Origin: Bacillus sp. OxB-1
GTDB lineage: Bacteria; Bacillota; Bacilli; Bacillales_A; Planococcaceae
Assembly: GCF_000829195.1 (NCBI RefSeq)
Contig: NZ_AP013294.1
Coordinates: forward strand, 1,809,001-1,873,000
Length of the DNA stretch: 64,000 nucleotides
Reading direction: 5' to 3'
Shown here: positions 8,770 to 18,208 of the stretch, one piece after another
How positions within the stretch are numbered: position 1 is the stretch's first letter
Layout: each line of letters begins with the position of its first letter
Notes under the pieces: model-generated
What the model was told of the DNA's origin: nothing
What the model saw: only the letters and a program-made list of their open reading frames with translations
The model's database searches: none
Program-made: the position numbers and the translations under genes

Positions 8770-11277
8770 ATGCTTGGCGTATTAAATAAAATGTTTGATA
8801 TGAATAAACGGGATTTGAAACGCCTGGATAAGGTAGCGGACCAGGTGGAATCGCTTGCCACGGAGATGGAGCGACTGTCAGATGAGCAGCTGACTGCGAA
8901 GACGGAAGAGTTCAAGGAACGGCTTGCGAAAGGTGAAACGCTCGATGATCTCCAAGTCGAAGCGTTTGCCGTCGTCCGCGAGGCGTCGCGCCGGGTGCTT
9001 GGGATGTATCCGTTCCGTGTCCAGCTCATCGGGGCTGCGGCTTTGCATGAAGGCAATATTGCAGAGATGAAAACCGGGGAAGGGAAGACGTTGACGTCAA
9101 CTCTTGCGGTTTACTTGAACGCGCTGGCAGGCAAAGGGGTCCACGTCGTGACGGTGAACGAATACTTGGCGAGCCGGGATGCGACGGAGATGGGGCAGTT
9201 GTACGAGTTTCTCGGGCTGTCGGTCGGTTTGAACTTGAACAGTCTGTCGAAAGAGGAGAAACGCGAAGCGTATGCAGCGGATGTCACATATAGTACGAAT
9301 AACGAGCTCGGCTTCGACTATTTGCGCGATAATATGGTGCTGTACAGTGAACATAAAGTGCAGCGACCGCTTTTCTATGCGGTCATTGACGAAGTCGACT
9401 CGATTTTGATTGATGAGGCGCGAACGCCGTTGATCATTTCCGGGCAAGCCGCGAAATCCGCGGAATTGTACCGGTTGGCGAACCGTTTTGTCATTTCCTT
9501 GAAAAAAGATGAAGATTATTCCTACGATGAATCGACAAAAGGCGTCGTGTTGACGGAAGCGGGCATCGAGAAGGCGGAGAAGGCCTTTTCGATCGACAAC
9601 CTTTTCGATTTACAGCATGTTTCGCTGAACCATGCGATCAGTCAGTCGTTGAAAGCTCATGCTAGTATGCACATCGATGTCGATTATGTCGTCGAAGAGG
9701 GCGAAGTCGTCATCGTCGATTCATTTACAGGCCGTCTGATGAAAGGCCGCCGTTACAGCGACGGTTTGCACCAGGCGATTGAGGCGAAAGAAGGCTTGGA
9801 AGTTCAGAATGAGTCGATGACGCTTGCGACGATCACGTTCCAGAACTTCTTCCGGATGTATGAAAAGTTGGCCGGTATGACCGGGACGGCGAAAACGGAA
9901 GAGGAAGAATTCCGGAATATTTACAATATGAATGTCATCGCGATTCCGACGAATCGTCCGATTGCGAGGGATGACCGGGCAGATTTGATTTACGCGACGA
10001 TGGACGGCAAGTTCAAGGCGGTTGCGCAAGATATCAAGGAACGTCATGAGAAAGGCCAGCCGGTTCTTGTCGGAACGGTTGCGATCGAGACGTCCGAAAT
10101 CATTTCGAAGTACTTGACGAAATTCGGCGTGAAGCATAATGTATTGAATGCGAAAAACCATGGCCGGGAAGCGGAAATCATCCTGGAAGCCGGGCAACCG
10201 GGCGCAGTGACGATCGCGACGAACATGGCAGGCCGGGGGACGGACATCAAACTCGGCGACGGCGTTCAGGAACTCGGCGGTCTGGCGGTCATCGGCACGG
10301 AGCGGCATGAGTCGCGCCGGATCGACAACCAGCTCCGTGGACGTTCCGGGCGACAAGGGGATCCGGGGATCACGCAGTTCTACCTATCCTTGGAAGACGA
10401 ATTGATGCGCCGTTTCGGGTCGGATCAAATGAAAAACATGATGACGAAACTCGGAATGGACGATACGACTCCGATCCAGTCCCGGATGGTGTCGAGGTCG
10501 GTTGAATCAGCGCAGAAACGGGTAGAGGGGAATAACTTCGATGCGCGGAAGCGTCTCCTTCAATATGATGATGTCCTGCGTCAACAGCGGGAAATCATTT
10601 ATAAGGAGCGGAATGAAATCCTCGAATCCGACAACATCCGTGGTGTGCTGGAGCAGATGTTGGCGAATGTCATCGATAATGCGGTAGCGATCCATACGAC
10701 CGAAGAGAAGCCGGAAGATTGGAATTTGAAAGGGTTGGAAGACTATCTAGGTGCGAATCTGCTTCCGGAAGGCCGTTTGACAAAGGCCGACATGGAAGGG
10801 AAATCGGTTGACGAGTTGAAACGACTGATCACTGATGCCGTGACGGCGCGTTACGATGAGAAGGAAGAGGAAATGTCGGAAGAGCGCATGCGTGAATTCG
10901 AGAAAGTCGTTCTGCTGCGCGCCATCGATACAAAATGGATGGACCATATCGACGCGATGGAACAGCTGCGCGGCGGAATCCATTTACGTGCCTATGGCCA
11001 GACTGACCCACTCCGGGAATACCAATCGGAAGGGTTTGCGATGTTCGAGGAAATGGTTTCGGCGATTGAAGCTGACGCGGCGAAATATGTCATGAAAGCG
11101 GAAATCCGCAACAACTTGGAGCGTGAGGAAGTCGCAAAAGGGCAGGCCGTCAACCCGAAAGAGGACGGCGAGCAAGTGAAGAAGAAACCGGTACGGCGTG
11201 CGGTGAACATCGGACGAAATGATCCATGCCCATGCGGCAGCGGGAAGAAATATAAAAACTGCCACGGCAAAGCATAA
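8770..11277 (+). CDS. secA: Preprotein translocase ATPase SecA
   Basis: SecA is the motor that pushes unfolded preproteins through SecYEG. The protein has 835 residues, the normal size for Bacillales. Walker A (MKTGEGKT) is at residues 100-107. The DEAD-type box with [12 protein letters not shown] is near 207-218. Helicase motifs such as [13 protein letters not shown] and [11 protein letters not shown] lie in the second ATPase half. The C-terminus carries the zinc-binding SecB/ribosome-contact tail [16 protein letters not shown] 8770 follows GAGGATGTGA. It is followed 35 bp later by prfB, the conserved secA-prfB pair. Confidence 0.98.
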   Translation: MLGVLNKMFDMNKRDLKRLDKVADQVESLATEMERLSDEQLTAKTEEFKERLAKGETLDDLQVEAFAVVREASRRVLGMYPFRVQLIGAAALHEGNIAEMKTGEGKTLTSTLAVYLNALAGKGVHVVTVNEYLASRDATEMGQLYEFLGLSVGLNLNSLSKEEKREAYAADVTYSTNNELGFDYLRDNMVLYSEHKVQRPLFYAVIDEVDSILIDEARTPLIISGQAAKSAELYRLANRFVISLKKDEDYSYDESTKGVVLTEAGIEKAEKAFSIDNLFDLQHVSLNHAISQSLKAHASMHIDVDYVVEEGEVVIVDSFTGRLMKGRRYSDGLHQAIEAKEGLEVQNESMTLATITFQNFFRMYEKLAGMTGTAKTEEEEFRNIYNMNVIAIPTNRPIARDDRADLIYATMDGKFKAVAQDIKERHEKGQPVLVGTVAIETSEIISKYLTKFGVKHNVLNAKNHGREAEIILEAGQPGAVTIATNMAGRGTDIKLGDGVQELGGLAVIGTERHESRRIDNQLRGRSGRQGDPGITQFYLSLEDELMRRFGSDQMKNMMTKLGMDDTTPIQSRMVSRSVESAQKRVEGNNFDARKRLLQYDDVLRQQREIIYKERNEILESDNIRGVLEQMLANVIDNAVAIHTTEEKPEDWNLKGLEDYLGANLLPEGRLTKADMEGKSVDELKRLITDAVTARYDEKEEEMSEERMREFEKVVLLRAIDTKWMDHIDAMEQLRGGIHLRAYGQTDPLREYQSEGFAMFEEMVSAIEADAAKYVMKAEIRNNLEREEVAKGQAVNPKEDGEQVKKKPVRRAVNIGRNDPCPCGSGKKYKNCHGKA

Positions 11278-11312
11278 GCGGCCGGGCAACCCAATTTCAG
11301 GAGGAAACTGTA

Positions 11313-12417
11313 ATGATTGAATTATCCGATGTACGAAACGAGTTAGACAAAACAGCTAAGAAATTAGCGGACTTCAGGGGGTCTCTTTGACTTAGAAAAC
11401 AAAGAGGCACGTATCCAGGAGCTCGACGAGGTGATGTTGGAGCCGGGATTCTGGGATGACCAGGACGCGGCACAGAAAGTCATTTCCGAGTCGAATGGCT
11501 TGAAAGACATCGTCGGCGATTTCAACGAATTGAACGAAGAGCAGGAGAACTTGGAAATGACGCTCGAATTGTTGAAAGAGGAAGCCGATGCGGAACTTCA
11601 AGAAGAGCTTGGATCGGAATTGAAGGAATTCAAGACGAAAGTTGAAGCGTTCGAGCTGCAAATGCTGTTGAGCGATGAATATGATAAAAACAATGCGGTG
11701 CTTGAAATCCACTCCGGTGCAGGCGGTACGGAGTCGCAGGACTGGGCATCCATGCTGCTGCGGATGTACACGCGCTGGGCGGAAGACCAAGGCTTCAAGG
11801 TCGAGACACTTGATTACCAAGCGGGCGACGAAGCAGGCGTCAAATCTGTCACATTGTCCATCAAAGGGCATAATGCGTACGGCTATTTGAAAGCGGAAAA
11901 AGGCGTGCACCGGCTCGTCCGGATTTCCCCGTTCGACTCGTCGGGCCGACGCCATACGTCGTTTTCATCGGTTGAGGTCATGCCGGAATTCGATGGCGAC
12001 ATTGATGTCGAAATCAAGATGGAAGACGTCAAGATCGATACGTACCGTTCGAGCGGTGCAGGCGGACAGCATGTCAACACGACCGATTCCGCGGTGCGGA
12101 TGACGCATATTCCGACCGGGGCGATTGTGACGTGCCAAACTGAACGTTCGCAAATCAAAAACCGGGAGCGCGCGTTGAATTTATTGAAAGCAAAAATTTA
12201 TCAGATCAAATTGGAAGAAGAGGAAGCACGGTTGCTTGAAATCCGGGGCGATCAAAAGGAAATCGGCTGGGGCAGCCAGATCCGTTCTTACGTGTTCCAT
12301 CCGTATTCCATGGTAAAAGACCATCGGACCAACGCCGAAACCGGAAACGTCGGCGCGGTCATGGATGGAGAGATCGATTTATTTATTAATGCATATTTGC
12401 GTTCTAGAATCTCTTGA
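11313..12417 (+). CDS. prfB: Peptide chain release factor 2, +1 frameshift
   Basis: RF2 recognises UGA and UAA and releases the finished peptide. The gene starts at ATG 11313 after AGGAGG. The first 25 codons end at an in-frame TGA (11388-11390), and a +1 shift there joins the main frame to give 367 residues. The anticodon-like SPF motif ([14 protein letters not shown]) and the catalytic GGQ ([13 protein letters not shown]) are intact. The interruption is the normal autoregulatory device, not a mutation. It probably shares the secA transcript. Confidence 0.97.
11376..11391 (+). promoter_or_regulatory. Programmed +1 frameshift site of prfB
   Basis: AGGGGG (11376-11381) acts as an internal Shine-Dalgarno element just before CTT TGA C (11385-11391). 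When RF2 is scarce, ribosomes slip +1 on CTTT and continue. This is the standard feedback control of prfB. Confidence 0.95.
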
Positions 12418-12419
12418 TG

Positions 12420-12447
12420 AAAAAGTGCACCTCGGTGCGCTTTTTTC
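12420..12447 (+). terminator. Terminator of secA-prfB
   Basis: AAAAAGTGCACC pairs with GGTGCGCTTTTTT across a tiny loop, immediately after the prfB stop. Confidence 0.85.
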
Positions 12448-12470
12448 ATTGCTTAGGAAATTATAAAATT

Positions 12471-12499
12471 TTGACCTGTGGATAACTGTTCGATAAAAT
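12471..12499 (+). promoter_or_regulatory. Promoter of the IS91-like transposase
   Basis: TTGACC (12471-12476), 17 bases, TAAAAT (12494-12499), followed 29 bases later by the transposase ATG. Confidence 0.6.
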
Positions 12500-12528
12500 G
12501 TTCGTATACTCGAAGGGACTGAGACGCG

Positions 12529-13767
12529 ATGAGAGGGACTAGTGGAGTCATCAAAAGAATACTGAAAGACCATTTCGATGGGTTTTGGCAAATGCACTCT
12601 ACCTTGTTTCCAGAAGCTTATCGAGAGGATATAAAAGAAACCGTCCTGAAAACAATCCGTTGTGGATCCTCGGATGTCGGATATGCGAGATATGAATGTC
12701 TGGGTTGTGAAGGGAATCCATCTCCTGTCATTGTCTGTTTCACATGCAAGAGCCGCTTTTGTAATAAGTGTGGAAAGAAATATACGGATGACTGGTCCAC
12801 CAAACAGCAGGACTTAATCTTTAATGTGCCGCATCGCCACATGGTATTCACCATTCCCGAGGAACTTCGGAATATCTTTTTCCACGACCGCAAAAAATTG
12901 AATGAGTTGAGTAGACAGGTAGCCGGGGTCTTCCAATTCTATTATCGTCGTAAAAGCAGGAAGCGCAACCTACAAGCCGGGGTGATCACGGTCATCCATA
13001 CGTTCGGAAGGGATCTGAAGTTCAATCCACATATACATGCCCTAGTGACGGAAGGGGCGATTGATAATCGGAATGAATGGTGTTCAAGTGATTTCATTCC
13101 CTATGAATTCTTACGGAAATCCTGGCAAAAGGTGCTACTCGATTTAATGAAGAAGTGGTTTCCCGATCACCCAAAGGCCCAGGAATTAATCAATGATTTA
13201 TATAGGCGATATCCGAAAGGATTCTATGTGAACGCAGAACAGAAAATGAAGGATGCCAAAGGGGCAGCCAAATACATAGGCAGATACTTGGCGAGACCGG
13301 CCATCGCCGAATATCGCATTGTCGGATACGATGGGAAGGAAGTCGAGTTCTGGTATGAAGATCATAAAACAGGGAAACGGGTGGACGTGAAGCAGTCGGT
13401 CTATCGATTCCTGTTCAATATTTTACAGCACATCCCACCAAAACACTTCAGAATGGTGGGCCGTTTTGGGTTGTATAGCAGAAGATCGTATCAGAAGGCA
13501 AATCAAATTCTAAGCCTTTATGCCTTCATGCGGACAAAACAACTTTCCATGCTTTTGGAAAGAAGGAAAAAGAGAAAAACATATCGGGAACGGATGAGAG
13601 AGGCTTTTGATCAGGATCCGTTTATTTGCCCGTGTTGCCATCGGGAGATGGACTTGGTGGAGATTTGGCATGCTGATTATGGAATCCTGTATCATTATAT
13701 GGAGGGCATGAAAATTATTAAAAGATGGGAGAAGTCGGAGGATGCCAACAGACGAAGAGCTGGATGA
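12529..13767 (+). CDS. IS91-family HUH transposase
   Basis: This rolling-circle transposase of 412 residues is apparently full length. The N-terminal zinc-binding domain has a cysteine cluster (CLGCEGN, then CFTCKSRFCNKCGKKY at about residues 60-85). The HUH metal-binding motif is FNPHIHALV near residue 168. The catalytic tyrosine pair fits YxxxY in KYIGRYLARP near residue 247. These features define the IS91 family, which moves by a single-strand mechanism starting at oriIS. The end overlaps the next small gene by 26 bp. Confidence 0.92.
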   Translation: MRGTSGVIKRILKDHFDGFWQMHSTLFPEAYREDIKETVLKTIRCGSSDVGYARYECLGCEGNPSPVIVCFTCKSRFCNKCGKKYTDDWSTKQQDLIFNVPHRHMVFTIPEELRNIFFHDRKKLNELSRQVAGVFQFYYRRKSRKRNLQAGVITVIHTFGRDLKFNPHIHALVTEGAIDNRNEWCSSDFIPYEFLRKSWQKVLLDLMKKWFPDHPKAQELINDLYRRYPKGFYVNAEQKMKDAKGAAKYIGRYLARPAIAEYRIVGYDGKEVEFWYEDHKTGKRVDVKQSVYRFLFNILQHIPPKHFRMVGRFGLYSRRSYQKANQILSLYAFMRTKQLSMLLERRKKRKTYRERMREAFDQDPFICPCCHREMDLVEIWHADYGILYHYMEGMKIIKRWEKSEDANRRRAG

Positions 13768-14029
13768 ACTGAATCGGGCATTTTTACAATCATTAGAAGA
13801 GGATGACCCGTTCGGATTGAACGAAAAAATAAGTACGATTGAATTTAAGTGTCGGGATTGTCAGGAATTAGATGACGTTCCCGATTTTGTAGTGGCAGAC
13901 TTTCAGGTCGACTTAAAACAGAACGAAGAAGTCGAGATTGAATGTCCTTTTTGTGGTGGGACCATGCATAGAGCGAAAAAAATCCCAAGTGAATCGATTT
14001 CACCTGGGACGGGGACAGAGGCGCTTTAG
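13742..14029 (+). CDS. Zinc-ribbon protein, IS91-associated passenger
   Basis: A 95-residue acidic protein starts inside the transposase 3' end (ATG 13742). It has two CxxC pairs, CRDC near residue 38 and CPFC near residue 75, suggesting one zinc ribbon. Its last codons run through the first oriIS hairpin and end in the second, so it belongs to the element rather than to the host. Possible roles are transposition regulation or accessory DNA binding (inference). I do not recognise a named family. Confidence 0.7.
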   Translation: MPTDEELDELNRAFLQSLEEDDPFGLNEKISTIEFKCRDCQELDDVPDFVVADFQVDLKQNEEVEIECPFCGGTMHRAKKIPSESISPGTGTEAL

Positions 14030-14040
14030 CGCTTTTGTTC
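13983..14040 (+). promoter_or_regulatory. Candidate oriIS end with hairpins and GTTC target
   Basis: TCCCA/GTGAA pair with TTCAC/TGGGA at 13983-14009, GCGC pairs with GCGC at 14021-14032, and GTTC lies at 14037-14040. This layout matches the replication-origin end of IS91-type elements. The exact cleavage site is not shown. Confidence 0.5.
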
Positions 14041-14174
14041 TTTTCCGCGGTTAACTTGCAGAAAGCGGGGAATAGTGAAGAGGAGAGGACTTTGCCGAAA
14101 CCGAAAGTCATTCTCGTTTGTCATGGATTTGATAAAATTCGGATAGTTGACCGACGGGAATCGATGGTGGGTTT

Positions 14175-14183
14175 TGGTATACT
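14175..14183 (+). promoter_or_regulatory. Extended -10 promoter of cccB
   Basis: TGGTATACT is an extended -10 element 41 bases before the cccB start. Confidence 0.5.
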
Positions 14184-14223
14184 TAAGGTTGTAGCACATT
14201 ATTTCACAATAGGAGGTCACGAC

Positions 14224-14574
14224 ATGAAGAAAAAGCTGTTAGCAATGATGCTTGGCGCTGGACTTGTCCTCGGGGCATGCGGCGGCAACGATGACAACGC
14301 AGGTGACACGAACAATGATGCAAACACAGGCACGTCCGGTGGCGGCGAAACCGCTTCGGCCGACGCTGAAGCTCTTTACAGAAAAAGCTGTATCGGCTGT
14401 CATGGCGCCAACTTGGAAGGTGCGAGCGGACCGAAGTTGAGTGATGTCGGTTCCCGTCTATCCGAAGAGGAAATCCGCACAATCATTCTGGAAGGTAAAG
14501 GCAACATGCCTCCTGGACTTCTTAAAGGCGAAGAAGCCGATGTTGTCGCGAAATGGCTTGCTGAAAAAAAATAA
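14224..14574 (+). CDS. cccB: Lipoprotein cytochrome c-551
   Basis: This is a small membrane-anchored c-type cytochrome of 116 residues that passes electrons near the terminal oxidase on the outer face of the membrane. The start is ATG 14224 after ATAGGAGGTCACG; an open frame extends upstream but has no such site. The signal peptide ends in a lipobox (LVLGAC), with Cys19 as lipid anchor. A low-complexity acidic linker follows, then the heme motif CIGCH and the axial methionine in GNMPPGLL. Its place before ftsEX matches B. subtilis cccB. Confidence 0.93.
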   Translation: MKKKLLAMMLGAGLVLGACGGNDDNAGDTNNDANTGTSGGGETASADAEALYRKSCIGCHGANLEGASGPKLSDVGSRLSEEEIRTIILEGKGNMPPGLLKGEEADVVAKWLAEKK

Positions 14575-14590
14575 CATATCTGATCCCCAT

Positions 14591-14622
14591 CCCGCAATCG
14601 GCCTCGGCTGATTGCGGGTTTT
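14591..14622 (+). terminator. Terminator after cccB
   Basis: CCCGCAATC pairs with GATTGCGGG, followed by TTTTCC. Confidence 0.85.
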
Positions 14623-14639
14623 CCGTTCGTCACTTGTGT

Positions 14640-14912
14640 TCGGCGCTCATATATGCATATTTAGCGCTCATATGTCTTTTTCCGCGCTTATATCTCACTG
14701 AGTCGCGCTCATACAGCAACGTCCTGCGCTTATAACTTCGTATTTGCGCTCATACTCCGTGCCCTCGCGCTCATAACTTGGGGTTCCGTGATCAACAACA
14801 GGAGCTGAAATTTTGCGCCAAGTGCTGATAACTGGTGCGGAGTGCTGATAACTTGCGCCAATTGCTGATACATTACGTCAAGTACCGATAACCCGTGCCA
14901 AGCGTTGACCCC
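14640..14912. repeat. Intergenic arrays A' and B: GCGCTCATA then GTGCTGATAAC words
   Basis: GCGCTCATA or GCGCTTATA begins at 14643, 14664, 14684, 14705, 14726, 14746 and 14767 (steps of 20-21 bp). A second word of the type AGTGCTGATA then begins at 14821, 14841, 14861, 14881 (degenerate) and 14901 (degenerate), exactly every 20 bp. Spacers are unrelated in sequence, unlike array A at 8.2 kb, so this is a more diverged tract. The rest of the gap to 15168 is A+T rich, with no gene seen. Confidence 0.85.
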
Positions 14913-15168
14913 ACTCCACCACCACCAACCATCGATTGAAATCTCCTCATAAGCTATCCAACACATTATTCCACGAAATCACCTATAATTTTTTCATTCA
15001 ATATTTTCTGTTCAAGATATTATCAAATATCGACATCGAACTGAAAAATAGCGTAGGATTTCCGACATGGTCCGAGGTTAGTAGCTTGGTACTGTGTTGT
15101 TTTCGCGACAACGAATGCTGTCGCTTTCAAATGAAATATATCTGTAATACTTACCTGTTGGCGAATCG

Positions 15169-15177
15169 TGCTATAAT
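15169..15177 (+). promoter_or_regulatory. Extended -10 promoter of ftsEX
   Basis: TGCTATAAT is a perfect extended -10 element 49 bases upstream of ftsE. Confidence 0.6.
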
Positions 15178-15225
15178 GGGCATGTTGAGTCAAAAAAAGG
15201 ATTACGAATCAGGTGGTTTCAAACA

Positions 15226-15912
15226 ATGATTGTGATGAAAGATGTTTACAAGAAATACCCGAATGGTGTCGTCGCAGCAAATGGCATCAATGTCGAAATT
15301 GAGCGGGGCGAGTTTGTCTATGTCGTCGGTCCGAGCGGTGCTGGGAAGTCGACGTTCATCAAAATGATGTACCGCGAAGAGGTTCCGACGAGTGGTGAAA
15401 TTCTGATCAACGGCATCAATCTTGCCACCTTGCGGAATAAGCGCGTTCCGTTTCTGCGCAGGCAGATCGGTGTCGTGTTCCAAGACTTTAAACTATTACC
15501 GAAATTGAATGTTTATGAGAATGTGGCGTTTGCCCTTGAAGTGATTGAAGAACCGGTGGACAATATCCGGACGAAAGTGAATGACGTGCTCGGCTTGGTC
15601 GGTTTGACACAGAAGGCGCGGATGTTCCCGAACGAGTTGTCGGGCGGGGAGCAGCAGCGGGTTTCGATTGCCCGGTCTATCGTCAATGTCCCGAAAGTGG
15701 TCATTGCCGATGAACCGACCGGAAACTTGGATCCTGAAACGTCTTGGGAGATTATGAGGATTTTTGAAGAGATCAATGCGCGTGGAACGACAATTGTCAT
15801 GGCCACCCATAACAGGGAAATCGTCAATACGTTGCGTCACCGGGTCATTGCCGTAGAAGGCGGTCTGATCACTCGAGACGAGTACGGAGGTGATTACGGC
15901 TATGAAAGCTAG
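15226..15912 (+). CDS. ftsE: Cell-division ABC transporter ATPase FtsE
   Basis: FtsE is the ATPase of the FtsEX complex, which switches on a peptidoglycan hydrolase at the cell surface rather than transporting a solute. The protein has 228 residues. Walker A (GPSGAGKS) is at residues 35-42, the signature LSGGEQQRVSIARS near 137-150, and Walker B (VVIADEPTGNLD) near 160-171. It overlaps ftsX by 11 bp. The downstream M23 hydrolase is the probable effector. Confidence 0.95.
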   Translation: MIVMKDVYKKYPNGVVAANGINVEIERGEFVYVVGPSGAGKSTFIKMMYREEVPTSGEILINGINLATLRNKRVPFLRRQIGVVFQDFKLLPKLNVYENVAFALEVIEEPVDNIRTKVNDVLGLVGLTQKARMFPNELSGGEQQRVSIARSIVNVPKVVIADEPTGNLDPETSWEIMRIFEEINARGTTIVMATHNREIVNTLRHRVIAVEGGLITRDEYGGDYGYES

Positions 15913-16786
15913 AACAATCGGTAGGCATTTTCGGGAAAGTATGAAGAGCCTCGGCCGGAATAGCTGGATGACCTTCGCCTCCGTCAGCTCCGTCACTGTC
16001 ACTTTGCTCCTCGTCGGAGTCTTCATTGTCATCATGATGAACTTGAATCAGCTTGCGGACAATATTGAAAGTGACGTGGAAATCAAAGTCATTGCCGATC
16101 CGGCTGCCGATCCGGAGTCCGTCGAGAAATTGGCGGAAGAGGTCAGGGGAACGGATGGCGTATTGGAAGTCGTCTACTCCTCCAAGGACGATGAATTGGA
16201 GAAAATGATCCTCTCATTCGGTGATGAATTAAGTTTATATAAACAGAATAACCCGCTTGGAGATGCGCTTTATGTAAAAGCTGAAGACCCGCATGAAACA
16301 GCGGCCATCGCCAAGAAAATCGATACATACGATTATACGTACGAGGTCGAGTACGGGGAAGGAAAAGTCGAAAAGCTGTTCAGAGTGCTGAAGACGAGCC
16401 GCAATGTTGGATTGGTCCTCATTTTAGCCCTTCTATTCACCGCTATGTTCTTAATTTCCAACACGATCCGCATCACGATTGTTGCAAGAGGGAAAGAAAT
16501 TGAAATTATGAAACTTGTCGGCGCGACCAATAATTTCGTACGGATCCCGTTCTTATTGGAAGGGATTTGGCTAGGCGTTTTGGGCTCAATCATCCCGATG
16601 GTCGTCATTTCGCTCGCCTACTTCAAACTATATGAAAACTGGTCACCTAAACTGCAAGATGAGCTGTTTCAACTGCTTCATGTGACGCCGTTCATCTTCC
16701 AATTGAACGGGCTCATCCTGTTCATGGGTGTCTTTATCGGCGCGTGGGGAAGTTTCATGTCAGTCCGTAAGTTTCTTAAAGTCTGA
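15902..16786 (+). CDS. ftsX: Cell-division protein FtsX
   Basis: FtsX is the membrane subunit of FtsEX and carries an extracellular loop that contacts the hydrolase partner. The start is ATG 15902, eight bases after GGAGGTGAT; a GTG twelve bases earlier is in frame but overlaps that site. The protein has 294 residues. TM1 (about 22-45) is followed by a large external domain (about 46-165), then three C-terminal helices (about 170-195, 220-245, 265-288). The cytoplasmic segment RGKEIEIMKLVGATNNFVR is typical of the FtsX/MacB fold. Confidence 0.95.
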   Translation: MKARTIGRHFRESMKSLGRNSWMTFASVSSVTVTLLLVGVFIVIMMNLNQLADNIESDVEIKVIADPAADPESVEKLAEEVRGTDGVLEVVYSSKDDELEKMILSFGDELSLYKQNNPLGDALYVKAEDPHETAAIAKKIDTYDYTYEVEYGEGKVEKLFRVLKTSRNVGLVLILALLFTAMFLISNTIRITIVARGKEIEIMKLVGATNNFVRIPFLLEGIWLGVLGSIIPMVVISLAYFKLYENWSPKLQDELFQLLHVTPFIFQLNGLILFMGVFIGAWGSFMSVRKFLKV

Positions 16787-16820
16787 GCCTGAAAGAGATG
16801 CTGAAAGGGGAACTGGGAAG

Positions 16821-18134
16821 TTGAAAAAGTACAAGCTGTTACTCTCAAGCGTGATTGCGGTCTTTCTATTATCCACCCTGTTAGGTGGGACAGGCGCTTT
16901 GGCCAATACGTTGAACGACCTGAAAAAAGAGCAGAAACAACTCGAACAAAAACAGAACAAAATAAATAGCAACATCAATACGAAAAAGAAAGAGATTGCC
17001 GAAAAAAAGACGACGATTGAAAAGATTCTGGATCAGATCACGAAGTTGAACGGCGAGATTTCGGAAACGAATCAAAACATTGCGAGAGTGAAAGAATTGA
17101 TTCAGGTCACGAAAGAAGAGATCGGTGCTCTTCGCCTTTCCATTGAGGATTTGGAGAAGAAAATAGCGGAACGGGATGTCGTTCTTCGGGAACGGGTTCG
17201 CGCGATGCAGGTGAAAGGGAATTCCGTCAACTATATCGACGTGCTTCTCGGTGCAAATAGTTTCGCAGATTTCATCGACCGTTTTTCCGCAGTCAACACA
17301 TTGATGGACGCAGACCGCAAAATCATGGAGCAGCAAGCCGAGGATATTGCGCAGCTGGAAAAAGAAAAAGCGCTTGTAGAACAGAAGCTTGCTGAGCAGG
17401 TAGCGAATAAAAAGAAGCTGGAAGAAATGAGAGCTTCTTTGCAATCTCAGAAATCGCAGAAAAACAAATTGATTGACCAGCTCGAAAAGGAGCAGGAAAA
17501 GTTGGAGAATGAAAAAGGCCAACTGGAAAGTGAACTTCATGAAACCCATAAAGTGAGCAAGGAAGTAGAGCAAAAGATCGTCGCTGAGCAGAAGCGCCTT
17601 GCTGAAATTGCGCGGAAAGCCGAAGAGGAGCGCAAACGGAGAGAAGCCGCAGCCCGGCAAAATAGTGGGGGTGGAGGCGGAGGAGGAGGAAGTTATACAC
17701 CACCTCCAGCAGTTTCAAGCGGAACATGGACGAAGCCATCCACTGGAAGATTCACCTCTTCCTTCGGCTGGCGGACTCATCCGATCAGCGGAACGAAACG
17801 TCAACACCGGGGTGCCGACTTGGCCAACTCGGTCGGAACGCCAGTAGTAGCCGCAGGTGATGGAGTCGTCTCCTATGCGGGCACGATGGGAACCTATGGG
17901 AATGTCATCATGATCACCCATTCGGTAGATGGACAGATTTACACTACGTTATACGCCCATTTATCGAGCATTGGCGTGAGCAGTGGCCAACATGTCGACA
18001 AAGGCCAATATATCGCAGCGATGGGGAATACAGGCGGTTCCACTGGTCCGCATCTCCATTTTGAATTCCACATCGGCAACTGGTCGGCAAGCGGCCCAAG
18101 CGCCGTCAACCCGCTTCACTATGTACCGTTTTAA
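16821..18134 (+). CDS. Coiled-coil M23 peptidase, EnvC-like FtsEX partner
   Basis: This secreted murein peptidase has 437 residues. The start is TTG 16821, downstream of GAAAGGGG; it opens a signal peptide (MKKYKLLLSS, hydrophobic to about 28). A long coiled coil (about 30-300), rich in Lys, Glu and Gln, follows, then a Gly-rich linker and an M23 (LytM) domain (about 320-437). Zinc and catalytic residues are intact: His329 and Asp333 in QHRGADLAN, His380, and His411/His413 in GPHLHFEFH. The layout matches E. coli EnvC, but here the catalytic residues are present, so it may cut peptidoglycan itself. Its position 34 bp after ftsX supports activation by FtsEX (inference). Confidence 0.92.
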   Translation: MKKYKLLLSSVIAVFLLSTLLGGTGALANTLNDLKKEQKQLEQKQNKINSNINTKKKEIAEKKTTIEKILDQITKLNGEISETNQNIARVKELIQVTKEEIGALRLSIEDLEKKIAERDVVLRERVRAMQVKGNSVNYIDVLLGANSFADFIDRFSAVNTLMDADRKIMEQQAEDIAQLEKEKALVEQKLAEQVANKKKLEEMRASLQSQKSQKNKLIDQLEKEQEKLENEKGQLESELHETHKVSKEVEQKIVAEQKRLAEIARKAEEERKRREAAARQNSGGGGGGGGSYTPPPAVSSGTWTKPSTGRFTSSFGWRTHPISGTKRQHRGADLANSVGTPVVAAGDGVVSYAGTMGTYGNVIMITHSVDGQIYTTLYAHLSSIGVSSGQHVDKGQYIAAMGNTGGSTGPHLHFEFHIGNWSASGPSAVNPLHYVPF

Positions 18135-18146
18135 TTGAAACTCGAT

Positions 18147-18174
18147 CCGCCTCTACTAAGGGGCGGGTTTTTTT
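18147..18174 (+). terminator. Terminator after ftsEX-M23
   Basis: CCGCC pairs with GGCGG, followed by seven Ts. Confidence 0.8.
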
Positions 18175-18208
18175 AGTTTCAAAGGAAAGGTTCTTCGTAA
18201 ACGGGGAG

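Larger units (their letters stand above)
12471..14036 (+). mobile_element. IS91-like element between prfB and cccB
   Basis: The element comprises an HUH transposase and a small overlapping zinc-ribbon gene. Its right side has two hairpins and then GTTC (14037-14040), the tetranucleotide that flanks the oriIS end in the IS91 family. It splits the conserved prfB-cccB neighbourhood. The left boundary is uncertain (somewhere in 12448-12528). No terminal inverted repeats or target duplication are expected for rolling-circle elements. Edges are estimates. Confidence 0.7.

Noticed and set aside
9721-10356. Antisense open frame of 211 codons inside secA
   Set aside because: Shadow of secA codon usage; no supporting signals.
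11388-11390. prfB as a broken gene because of the in-frame TGA
   Set aside because: It is the standard programmed +1 frameshift with the upstream AGGGGG and CTTTGAC.
14035-14223. Longer N-terminus for the cytochrome c-551 gene
   Set aside because: The strong ribosome binding site and lipoprotein signal peptide both point to ATG 14224; the extension would mask the signal peptide.
15890-15901. GTG 15890 as the ftsX start
   Set aside because: It lies inside the GGAGGTGAT ribosome binding site that serves ATG 15902.
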